Source: an uncultured Porticoccus sp. (GTDB taxonomy: Bacteria; Pseudomonadota; Gammaproteobacteria; Pseudomonadales; Porticoccaceae). From it: 64,000 nt of DNA. The position numbers were made by a program, and so were the translations under genes. Below are positions 1 to 7,338 of this stretch, piece by piece; the stretch's first letter is position 1, and each line of letters starts with the position of its first letter. Location of the stretch: the NCBI RefSeq assembly GCF_913061305.1, contig NZ_CAJXST010000010.1, positions 1 through 64,000 on the forward strand. The letters are read 5' to 3'. The notes under the pieces are model-generated. The model saw nothing but the letters and a program-made list of their open reading frames with translations, ran no database searches and had not been told where the DNA came from.

Positions 1-54
1 CCTGTTCCTGTTCCTGTTCCTGTTCCTGTTCCTGTTCCTGTTCCTGTTCCTGTT
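1..54. repeat. Hexanucleotide tandem repeat CCTGTT, nine copies visible
   Basis: Nine perfect copies of CCTGTT run from base 1 to 54 and may continue beyond the window. On the minus strand, in the frame of the zinc-ribbon gene, each unit encodes Glu-Gln (GAA CAG). Gain or loss of units would change the length of the (EQ)n linker without a frameshift. Confidence 0.9.
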
Positions 55-262
55 CTATAGGATTGCTGGCGTCATCGTTCTGATCGGGGGGTGCATGATT
101 GGCATGGCTATCAGCCAGGGACCCGTCGACGAGGTTTTCCCGCGCGTCAAACACCATCAGGCAGGCGCCGCATCGAACCAGTCCATTGGCGGCCTGAAGG
201 TGGGCCGGCATTGCCCGGAAAGAAAGTGAGCAACTGGGGCAGCGGGTGATGATTTCGTTCAT
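1..262 (-). CDS. Zinc-ribbon (MJ0042-type) protein, N-terminal part, truncated by the window edge
   Basis: The reading frame starts with ATG at 262 and runs off the window at base 1, so only about 87 residues are visible. Residues 8-11 read CPSC and a second CGAC pair follows about 20 residues later. This is the CxxC-x(n)-CxxC zinc ribbon typical of MJ0042/DUF3426 proteins. After an acidic, Asn-rich linker the frame enters a Glu-Gln dipeptide run encoded by a hexanucleotide repeat. In Pseudomonas a protein of this type lies directly downstream of prmA, as here; those proteins normally continue into a membrane segment and a DUF3426 domain, which cannot be checked. Function is unknown. The frame and zinc ribbon are clear; the rest of the protein is not visible. 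Confidence 0.8.
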   Translation of the reverse strand, partial: MNEIITRCPSCSLSFRAMPAHLQAANGLVRCGACLMVFDARENLVDGSLADSHANHAPPDQNDDASNPIEQEQEQEQEQEQEQEQEQ

Positions 263-293
263 GGTTGGTTGCCGGAAAATCGCCTGTGTCGGG

Positions 294-317
294 CTAGGGC
301 CTGTTAACAGGTCCTAG
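294..317. other. 24-bp near-perfect palindrome between prmA and the zinc-ribbon gene
   Basis: The two halves pair over 24 bp with a single G-T mismatch and a perfect core CCTGTTAACAGG. It lies just after the prmA stop codon. No T-run follows on either strand, so it does not look like a standard intrinsic terminator. It may be an RNA hairpin or a binding site for a dimeric protein. Confidence 0.5.
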
Positions 318-331
318 TTTAGCGGTATGAC

Positions 332-1210
332 TCAACGCTTGATAGCGGTGAGTCTGACCCATTGTTCCCGGCTGGCAGGGGGGTCGAAATCAAACCAGGG
401 CGCATAGGCAGACATGACTTCGTCGGCCTGAGTATCAATGATGCCGGAGAGGCAGAGGGCACCACCGGACAGGGTGAGCGCGCTCAGTTTCGGTGCCAGC
501 GATACGAGTGGCCCCGCCAGGATATTGGCGATGACCAGATCGGTGGCGACCTGTGGTGCCTGTTCCGGCAGGTAGGTCAGTACCTTTTCTGGTGCCAGCT
601 TATTGCGCAGGGCGTTGTCTGCGGTCGCCAGCAGTGCCTGATGGTCGATATCAATGCAGTTGGCCGAGTCTGCGCCGAGTAGCAGGGCAGCAATGGCCAG
701 AATGCCGGAACCGCAGCCGTAATCAGTGACGGTTTTTCCGGCCAGCTCAATGCCATCGAGCCATTGCAGGCAGAGAAAGGTGGTCGGGTGTGTGCCAGTG
801 CCAAAAGCGAGACCGGGGTCCAGCAGCATGTTGATTGATGAGGGTTCCGGTGGTGCGAGCCAGCTTGGGCAAATCCACAGGCGTTTGCCGCAGCGAATGG
901 GTTGGTAGTGTTGCATCCACTCCCGTTCCCAATCGCGATCTTCCAGTGGTGACCAGCGGTAATCAGGCCGTTGGCCGCCCAGCTGCTCCGTCAGTTGATG
1001 GGTCACCCGCTCAGTGGATATTCCGGCATCGAACAGGCCGGTAATCCGGGTTTGCTGCCACAGAGGGGTTTCTCCCAGGGCGGGTTCCAGGATGGGTTGG
1101 TCAGCATTGTCTTCGAAGGTAACCGAGACGGCGCCGCTATTCAGCAGGGCATCTTCAATGCTTTCGGCAGATTGGCGTGAACTGTTAATGATCAATTGTA
1201 GCCAGGGCAT
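332..1210 (-). CDS. prmA: Ribosomal protein L11 methyltransferase PrmA
   Basis: This enzyme trimethylates ribosomal protein L11 using S-adenosylmethionine in the cytoplasm. The 292-residue product has an N-terminal L11-binding region starting MPWLQL and a class I methyltransferase fold with the SAM loop DYGCGSGILAIAAL near residues 160-175, followed by the ANILA segment of the family. The ATG at 1210 is preferred because AGAGGT lies a few bases upstream; a TTG at 1228 would add six residues and bury that ribosome binding site. Length is usual for the family. The gene follows accC, but an intrinsic terminator lies immediately before its ribosome binding site, so its expression is probably partly uncoupled from the acc genes. 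Confidence 0.95.
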   Translation of the reverse strand: MPWLQLIINSSRQSAESIEDALLNSGAVSVTFEDNADQPILEPALGETPLWQQTRITGLFDAGISTERVTHQLTEQLGGQRPDYRWSPLEDRDWEREWMQHYQPIRCGKRLWICPSWLAPPEPSSINMLLDPGLAFGTGTHPTTFLCLQWLDGIELAGKTVTDYGCGSGILAIAALLLGADSANCIDIDHQALLATADNALRNKLAPEKVLTYLPEQAPQVATDLVIANILAGPLVSLAPKLSALTLSGGALCLSGIIDTQADEVMSAYAPWFDFDPPASREQWVRLTAIKR

Positions 1211-1224
1211 ATGACCTCTGTGGA

Positions 1225-1250
1225 ACAAAAAGCCCCGGTATACGGGGCTT
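1225..1250 (-). terminator. Intrinsic terminator between accC and prmA
   Basis: On the minus strand AAGCCCCG and CGGGGCTT form an 8-bp GC-rich stem with a five-base loop, followed directly by a T-run. It sits downstream of the accC stop and ends only about 15 bases before the prmA start codon. Confidence 0.85.
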
Positions 1251-1292
1251 GGTTAAGCTGGCTGAAAGTTCAGTGATATCCCGAGAGTTATT

Positions 1293-2633
1293 CTAGAGAT
1301 TGAGCTTTTTTTCCAGATAGTGAATGTTCACCCCGCCCTTGCGAAAATTGGCATCACAGACCAGATCCCGCTGCAGGGGAATGTTGGTTTTGATCCCCTC
1401 GATATGCAGCTCGTCGAGGGCGTTGGCCATACGTGACAGGGCCGCTTCCCGGGTCTGGCCGTAAGTGATGATCTTGCCGACCAGCGAGTCGTAATAGGGT
1501 GGAACGGTGTAGCCCGCGTAGATGTGGGAGTCGACGCGCACCCCGTTACCGCCGGGTGGGTGGTAGGCAGTAATTTTGCCGGGGCTGGGCATGAAGGTAA
1601 CGGGATCTTCTGCGTTGATGCGACATTCGAAGGAATGCCCGCGAAAAATGATATCGTCCTGGCGAAGGCTGAGTTTTTCGCCACTGGCGATCAGCAGTTG
1701 CTGTTTGACGATATCGACCCCGGTAATCATTTCGGTGACCGGGTGCTCCACCTGAACCCGGGTGTTCATCTCGATAAAGAAGAACTGCCCGTTCTCGTAG
1801 AGAAACTCGAATGTGCCGGCCCCCCGGTAGCCAATTTTTACACAGGCGTTGACGCAGGCTTCCAGTACTTGCTGGCGCGCGTCATCGGGAATGCCCGGTG
1901 CCGGGGCTTCTTCAAGTACTTTCTGGTGACGCCGCTGCAGTGAACAGTCGCGATCACCGAGGTGAATGGCGTTGCCCTGGCCATCGGAAAGTACCTGGAC
2001 TTCCACGTGCCGGGGGTATTCCAGGAATTTTTCCATGTAAACCGTTTCATCGCCAAAGGCAGATTTTGCCTCTGATCGGGTCACCTGAATGGCTTTCAGC
2101 AGTTCGCTTTCTTCGCGCACCACGCGCATGCCTCGACCACCGCCCCCTGCCGCCGCTTTGATGATCACCGGGTAGCCCACTTCCAGGCCAACAGCGCGGC
2201 TGCGATCTTCATCATCGGTGAGGGGGCCATTTGAACCCGGCACGGTGGGCACGCCCGCCTTGCGCATGGCGTCAATGGCCGCGACCTTGTCGCCCATCAT
2301 GCGGATCACGCCAGCGGTGGGGCCGATAAAGATAAAGCCGCTTTTTTCCACTTGCTCGGCAAAGTCGGCATTTTCAGCCAGGAAGCCGTAGCCGGGGTGT
2401 ACCGCATCGGCGTTGGTGATTTCCATGGCGCTGATGATGGCGGGAACATTCAGGTAACTCTGGCTGGACGGGTTCGGCCCGATGCAGACTGTTTCGTCGG
2501 CCAGCAGCACATGTTTCAGGTTGACGTCGGTCTTGGAGTGGGCGGCCACGGTTTTAATGCCGAGTTCCTTGCAAGCGCGCAGAATGCGCAGTGCAATTTC
2601 GCCCCGATTGGCAATAAGCACTTTTTTCAGCAT
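1293..2633 (-). CDS. accC: Acetyl-CoA carboxylase, biotin carboxylase subunit AccC
   Basis: AccC uses ATP and bicarbonate to carboxylate the biotin on AccB, the first half-reaction of fatty acid synthesis. The 446-residue protein starts [17 protein letters not shown], has the glycine-rich ATP-grasp loop [11 protein letters not shown] near residues 159-169 and the active-site segment [13 protein letters not shown] near residues 288-300. Length matches the family. The gene lies 25 bases downstream of accB on the same strand, as part of aroQ-accB-accC. A terminator follows it. Confidence 0.98.
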   Translation of the reverse strand: MLKKVLIANRGEIALRILRACKELGIKTVAAHSKTDVNLKHVLLADETVCIGPNPSSQSYLNVPAIISAMEITNADAVHPGYGFLAENADFAEQVEKSGFIFIGPTAGVIRMMGDKVAAIDAMRKAGVPTVPGSNGPLTDDEDRSRAVGLEVGYPVIIKAAAGGGGRGMRVVREESELLKAIQVTRSEAKSAFGDETVYMEKFLEYPRHVEVQVLSDGQGNAIHLGDRDCSLQRRHQKVLEEAPAPGIPDDARQQVLEACVNACVKIGYRGAGTFEFLYENGQFFFIEMNTRVQVEHPVTEMITGVDIVKQQLLIASGEKLSLRQDDIIFRGHSFECRINAEDPVTFMPSPGKITAYHPPGGNGVRVDSHIYAGYTVPPYYDSLVGKIITYGQTREAALSRMANALDELHIEGIKTNIPLQRDLVCDANFRKGGVNIHYLEKKLNL

Positions 2634-2658
2634 TGCTGATGCTCCTGTGGGCTACGGC

Positions 2659-3117
2659 TCAAATAATCATGACCAGGGGTTGGTCGAACTCAACGGGCTC
2701 ACCGTCTTCCACCAGAATGGCGCTAACGGTGCCGGCTTTATCCGCTTCAATCTGGTTCATCATTTTCATGGCTTCAACAATGCAGAGTACTTCACCGGCC
2801 TTGACCTGCTGGCCGACTTCTATGAAGGCGCTTGAGCCGGGTGACGGCGAGCGGTAAAAAGTGCCAACCATGGGTGATTTGACGGCGTGGCCAGCGGGTT
2901 CGGCAGGTGCTTCCGGCTCGGCAGTGGCTGCTGCCGGGCTCATCGGGGCAGGTTGCTGAGGCGCCTGCATCTGTGCCGGCATCATCATGGGCATCGACAT
3001 GACACCCGGGCCATTCCGGCTGATCCGGACAGACTCTTCGCCTTCCTTGATTTCGATTTCGCCAATATCGGACTCTTCGAGCAGTTCAATCAGCTTTTTG
3101 ATTTTTCTAATGTCCAT
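2659..3117 (-). CDS. accB: Acetyl-CoA carboxylase, biotin carboxyl carrier protein AccB
   Basis: AccB carries the biotin that shuttles the carboxyl group between AccC and the carboxyltransferase. The product (152 residues) begins [16 protein letters not shown], has a Pro/Ala/Met-rich linker in the middle and ends in a biotinyl domain with the biotinylation motif EAMKMMN. ATG at 3117 is chosen because GGAG lies about nine bases upstream; a TTG at 3132 would overlap that site. It lies between aroQ and accC and is very likely co-transcribed with both. Confidence 0.97.
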   Translation of the reverse strand: MDIRKIKKLIELLEESDIGEIEIKEGEESVRISRNGPGVMSMPMMMPAQMQAPQQPAPMSPAAATAEPEAPAEPAGHAVKSPMVGTFYRSPSPGSSAFIEVGQQVKAGEVLCIVEAMKMMNQIEADKAGTVSAILVEDGEPVEFDQPLVMII

Positions 3118-3150
3118 CTGCGGTTGCTCCAAATGGTGTGAAAGTGTGAA

Positions 3151-3591
3151 TCAGGTATCCAGTTGTTTCAGTGCAGCTTGCAGTGCCAGAGCATAGCCCT
3201 GGCCACCCAGGCCGCAAATAACGCCTCTGGCGATGTCCGAGAAAAAAGATTGGTGCCGAAAGGCTTCGCGAGCATGCACATTGGAGAGGTGAACTTCTAT
3301 AAAGGGGATATCAACCGCCAGTAGCGCGTCGCGCAGGGCGATGCTGGAGTGGGTTAGCGCCGCAGGGTTGAGAATAATAAAATTTACCCCTTCCCTGCTG
3401 GCCTCGTGTACCCGTTCCACCAGCTCGTATTCTGCATTGCTCTGTAGTGTCAGCAGGTGGTGTCCCTGCTCTGCCGCCTGATCGGTCAGCCGTTGGTTGA
3501 TATCCTGCAGGGTTTCGCTGCCGTACAGCGTTGGCTCGCGAGTGCCGAGGAGATTCAGGTTGGGGCCGTGTAATACCAGTATGGTGGCCAT
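3151..3591 (-). CDS. aroQ: Type II 3-dehydroquinate dehydratase
   Basis: The enzyme dehydrates 3-dehydroquinate to 3-dehydroshikimate in the shikimate pathway. The 146-residue sequence has the family opening [19 protein letters not shown] with the catalytic Tyr, the [16 protein letters not shown] segment with the catalytic His region, and the [14 protein letters not shown] motif. Length is typical of the small dodecameric type II enzyme. It is the first gene of an aroQ-accB-accC operon, with about 33 bases to accB. The 272-base gap to dsbD (3592-3863) is AT-rich and probably carries the operon promoter, but no convincing -35/-10 pair could be fixed. Confidence 0.97.
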   Translation of the reverse strand: MATILVLHGPNLNLLGTREPTLYGSETLQDINQRLTDQAAEQGHHLLTLQSNAEYELVERVHEASREGVNFIILNPAALTHSSIALRDALLAVDIPFIEVHLSNVHAREAFRHQSFFSDIARGVICGLGGQGYALALQAALKQLDT

Positions 3592-3863
3592 AATGTCCCC
3601 GCCGCTGGGATGTCATCAGAGAATTAACAAAAACCAGCTGTTGTGGCCGGTCAACGGGTGGAAGTCTGCAACAAAAATGAAAAGCTGTCCAATTTTTTAT
3701 ATTTTGCGGATTTTAGCTTCTTTTTGACACATGTTTAACGAAAATAACTGTTTTATCGGTGTTGATACCAAGGCCCGCGGGCAGTTTTATAGCCATTTTC
3801 CGGTAGTTGGCTGAGGATGGCAGCAAATTCTTGCTATATGTTGCAACTTCTGGGAAATATGGC

Positions 3864-5594
3864 TTATTTTTGGGCTAAATGTGGCGATATAGCGGATATA
3901 ACGATGCTTTCCGTTAGTAGCTGGGGCAGAATCACGGGCTGGTGATGCCCTTTCTGGTAAAACAGATAAAGCGGGACGCCAGATCGCTGATGCAGATTGA
4001 GTAGTCGGGTGATCTCTGGATTGTAGTTGGTCCAGTCACCCTTGAGGTAGGTGATCTGCTGCTCGGCAAAGGCCGACGTGATGCGCGTAGAGCTCAGCGC
4101 CATTTTTTCGTTGGCGAGACAGGTAATACACCAGTCGGCCGTGAGATTGACGAAAACGGCGTCGCCCTGATCAAGCAGCTGCTGCAGTCTCGTTTCGGTG
4201 TAGGGTTCCCAGTGGGTGACCTGTACCCCGCTGCCCCGATAAGTTTGCCAGGGGAGAATCAGGGCAATGATGACGGCGGTAACGGCAACCAGTCGGGTGA
4301 ATGGCGTTTTGCGCAGTTTGAGCAGCCAGAGGGCAAAGAGTATCAGGATAATGCCCGTGACCATCGCAATGACCGTGTCGCTTCCCGCTTGCCTGCCCAG
4401 TACCCAGAGGAGCCAGGCGCCACTCAGGTAGAGGGGGAAGGCGAGGAGCTCCTTGAACGTTACCATCCAGGGGCCGGGGCGGGGAAGCCGGGTGCCCAGC
4501 CATGGCCACCAGGACAGCAAGAGCAGGGGTAGCGCCATACCCAGACCCAGAAACATAAATACCGACAATGCGATCCAGACCGGCTGCACCAGTGCAAAGC
4601 CCAGTGCTGTTCCCATGAAAGGTGCTGTGCAGGGGCTGGCAACGACAGTGGCCAGCAGGCCTGTCATAAAGGAGGATTGCAGGCTGTGGCCGGTGGTGGC
4701 GGAATGGCCCAGGTTCATCAGTCCCGTACCCAGTGTGAGCAGTCCGGAAAAGCTCAAGCCCATCAGGATGAAAAGATAAGCCAGCAGGCCGACAAACACC
4801 GGTGATTGCAGCTGGAAGCCCCAACCCACTGCCTCACCGGTTTGTCGCAGTGCAATGAGGAGCCCCGCGATGGCTATGAAGCTGAGCACAACGCCCAGTG
4901 TGTACGCCAGACCGTGCAGGTGCCGGCCGTGGGAGCTGAGGTGATGGCTGGTGAGGCTCAGCGCCTTGATCGAGAGTACTGGAAAAACACAGGGCATCAA
5001 ATTGAGGATGATGCCGCCCAGTAGCGCAAACAACAGGATGAGATAAAGGCTTGTGGCGGGCGCGCGCGCCGGGGGCGGTTCCGCTGGCATGGCAGCTGAG
5101 TCGACATCGGTGATGGATGTGGCCCCGGTGTCCGGATCAATAGTGATTTTCTGGGTTCGGGGTGGGTAGCAGAGTCCCGCATCGGCGCAGCCCTGGGATT
5201 CGATGAACAGGGTTCGAGCAGAGGGGTTCAGTGGCAGGTCAAAGGTGACCTGTTCATAGTAAACGGTCAGCTCTCTTTCATAGTACTCGTCATAGATCTG
5301 TTTCCCCACCGGAAAGTCTGGCTTGGTCTCAATCGGCTGCCAATTGCGGTCAAGCAACTGAAAGCGATGTTGGTAGAGGTAATAGCCAGGCGCGATTTGC
5401 CAGTCCAGTGACAGTTGTCCGCCCTCTGCAGACACCTCCAGCTGATAGGCCTCTTCAATGGGCAGGAAGGTGGCATCGGCGCCCAGCAGGTTGGCTGGGG
5501 ATGACGACGACGAGGGAAAGATCTGCTCTGCACTGGCGAAGCAGGCGACGAGCAACAGCAAAACTGTCAGGATACTGGGGAGCCGTTGATGCAT
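3864..5594 (-). CDS. dsbD: Thiol:disulfide interchange protein DsbD
   Basis: DsbD carries electrons from cytoplasmic thioredoxin across the inner membrane to periplasmic partners such as DsbC and cytochrome c maturation factors. The 576-residue protein has a signal peptide (about 1-22), a periplasmic alpha domain with C136 and C142, a multi-spanning beta domain with C202 (MPCVFPVLS) and C322 (ASPCTAPF), and a C-terminal thioredoxin-like gamma domain with the CxxC motif C489-I-T-C492. All six redox cysteines are present. The start is the ATG at 5594. It is transcribed away from the copper-chaperone gene at 5792; from memory, dsbD next to aroQ-accBC is conserved in Pseudomonas. Confidence 0.96.
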   Translation of the reverse strand: MHQRLPSILTVLLLLVACFASAEQIFPSSSSSPANLLGADATFLPIEEAYQLEVSAEGGQLSLDWQIAPGYYLYQHRFQLLDRNWQPIETKPDFPVGKQIYDEYYERELTVYYEQVTFDLPLNPSARTLFIESQGCADAGLCYPPRTQKITIDPDTGATSITDVDSAAMPAEPPPARAPATSLYLILLFALLGGIILNLMPCVFPVLSIKALSLTSHHLSSHGRHLHGLAYTLGVVLSFIAIAGLLIALRQTGEAVGWGFQLQSPVFVGLLAYLFILMGLSFSGLLTLGTGLMNLGHSATTGHSLQSSFMTGLLATVVASPCTAPFMGTALGFALVQPVWIALSVFMFLGLGMALPLLLLSWWPWLGTRLPRPGPWMVTFKELLAFPLYLSGAWLLWVLGRQAGSDTVIAMVTGIILILFALWLLKLRKTPFTRLVAVTAVIIALILPWQTYRGSGVQVTHWEPYTETRLQQLLDQGDAVFVNLTADWCITCLANEKMALSSTRITSAFAEQQITYLKGDWTNYNPEITRLLNLHQRSGVPLYLFYQKGHHQPVILPQLLTESIVISAISPHLAQK

Positions 5595-5791
5595 TCAGAC
5601 TTCTCTGTAATGTTGCGGTCGTTTATCGCGGCCTGTGCACGCGGATTGAAGCACCGCCGTCAGTGTGTAGACCTTGAGACAGGCATTTGCGGAATCAGTT
5701 CGTATTGTACGGAGCCGGCGAGATAGAGGCGAGTGATTTGCCGGTACCCATGGCAGTGTTATAGTCGTCACTCTGAGCAGGAGAGAACGAC

Positions 5792-6238
5792 TTGTCATTT
5801 TTGAAACGTTATTTTGTCATTTTTCCAATATTGTTAATGGCCCAGGTCAATGCCGGAGAGCTGTTGGTGAGTGAAGCCTATATCCGCGGATTGCCTCCGG
5901 GGCAGACGGTTACCGCGGCCTTTATGACAATCCGGAACGGCTACGATCATGACTGCCGCCTGTTGGGCGCTGCCTCACCGGTTGCCAGTCGTACTGAACT
6001 TCACCAGCACAGCCATCAGGACGGTGTCATGTCCATGCGCCGGGTTCCGGAGCTGCGTATCCCCGCCGGTAGCCAGGTGGATCTGAAACCCGGTGGTTAC
6101 CACCTGATGCTGTTTGGTCTACAGACGCCTCTGGTGGATGGGGAGGCGTATCCCCTCAGTCTGTTGTTTGAAGCCTGCCCTGACGTTCAACTCAATGTTC
6201 CTGTGCGCGATGTATTACGAGAAGGTGGTGGCCGATGA
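5792..6238 (+). CDS. PCu(A)C-type periplasmic copper chaperone
   Basis: This small secreted protein (148 residues) has a signal peptide ending near AQVNA and a DUF461/PCu(A)C domain. Candidate copper ligands are His and Met residues in ELHQHSHQDGVMSMRRV and in the late segment GGYHLMLFGLQ, which fit the family pattern of a first His/Met group followed by HxM. Family members deliver Cu(I) to the CuA site of cytochrome oxidase. The start is a TTG at 5792 with GGAG about eight bases upstream. The downstream DUF2333 gene overlaps by four bases. The divergent neighbour is dsbD. Family assignment is good; the oxidase partner is inferred. Confidence 0.85.
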   Translation: MSFLKRYFVIFPILLMAQVNAGELLVSEAYIRGLPPGQTVTAAFMTIRNGYDHDCRLLGAASPVASRTELHQHSHQDGVMSMRRVPELRIPAGSQVDLKPGGYHLMLFGLQTPLVDGEAYPLSLLFEACPDVQLNVPVRDVLREGGGR

Positions 6239-7287
6239 AGATGACCGACAAGATCAAGTCATGGCGCAATGGCATTGCCGATGATGCCCGGGAGTTTCGC
6301 GCCGAAGCCTCTGCAACCGGTTTCCCCTGGTGGCGTACGGCCCTGTGGTTGATGGGTGTATATCTTCTGGTGGTTTTCCTGATCGGGTGGTATTGGACAA
6401 AAGAGCCACCATTATTTGATGTCAGTGACAATGCTGCTCAGCGCATTGAGCGCCAAGCCCCGGGAACGACCGCTACGGCCACCCTGATTGCTGTGATTGA
6501 AACCCTGCTGGAAAAGCGCGGTGGGTACTTGAGCAATGATATTGCGCCGCCCGGAATTTGGCTGGATAACCTGCCGAACTGGGAGTACGGGGTCATCATT
6601 CAGGTGCGTGATTTCAGTAAGGCCATGCGGGAGGCCTTTAGTCGGTCGCGCTCCCAGTCTACTGAGGACGGGGATCTGGCATTGGCAGAACCCCGTTTGA
6701 ACTTCGACCATCACAGCTGGATATTACCTGCGACGGAGTCGGAGTACCGGGCCGGAATCCGCTACCTCGAAAGCTATCTGGCACGGTTGCCTGACGACAG
6801 TACCGGCGCGAGATTCTACCCGCGTGCCGACAGTCTGCGCTACTGGTTGGGTACCGTTGAAACCCGTCTGGGGAGTCTCTCGCAGAGACTCAGTGCCAGT
6901 GTTGGCCAACGGCGAATCAACATGGATCAGACAGCGGTGATCAGTGAACCAGACGTCGGGCAGGCCGCCGAGGTCAACGTTAAAACGCCCTGGCTGGAGC
7001 TAGATGACGTCTTTTATGAGGCAAGGGGTACCACCTGGGCGCTGGTTCATCTGCTCAAGGCGATCGAGGTGGAGTTCGATGAGGTGCTTCGCAAAAAAAA
7101 TGCCAGGGTCGGGTTGCAGCAGATTATTCGTGAGCTGGAGTCGAGCCAGGAAGCAATCTATAGCCCCATGGTGCTGAATGGTGGTGGATTTGGCCTGGTG
7201 GCCAATCATTCACTGGTGATGGCCTCCTATGTCAGCCGGGCAAATGCTTCGATTATCGACTTGCGAGACCTGCTTGATCAGGGTTGA
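6235..7287 (+). CDS. DUF2333 family inner-membrane protein
   Basis: The 350-residue product has one transmembrane segment near residues 33-53 (WWRTALWLMGVYLLVVFLI region) preceded by a basic/polar cytoplasmic tail, and a long periplasmic part with the conserved stretch EKRGGYLSNDIAPPGIWLDN. These are marks of the DUF2333 family, found in many gammaproteobacteria; no biochemical role is known to me. Its ATG overlaps the stop of the copper-chaperone gene (ATGA type), so the two are probably translated together. The rest of the chain is largely helical with two conserved Trp-rich patches. No function is claimed. Confidence 0.85.
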   Translation: MKMTDKIKSWRNGIADDAREFRAEASATGFPWWRTALWLMGVYLLVVFLIGWYWTKEPPLFDVSDNAAQRIERQAPGTTATATLIAVIETLLEKRGGYLSNDIAPPGIWLDNLPNWEYGVIIQVRDFSKAMREAFSRSRSQSTEDGDLALAEPRLNFDHHSWILPATESEYRAGIRYLESYLARLPDDSTGARFYPRADSLRYWLGTVETRLGSLSQRLSASVGQRRINMDQTAVISEPDVGQAAEVNVKTPWLELDDVFYEARGTTWALVHLLKAIEVEFDEVLRKKNARVGLQQIIRELESSQEAIYSPMVLNGGGFGLVANHSLVMASYVSRANASIIDLRDLLDQG

Positions 7288-7338
7288 TCGCGCTGTTCCT
7301 GGCAACAGCGTCAAAAGTGACTATGGTGCCTGCGACCT

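Noticed and set aside
1-54. CRISPR array
   Set aside because: The units are six bases without spacers and lie in a coding frame, so this is a simple tandem repeat.
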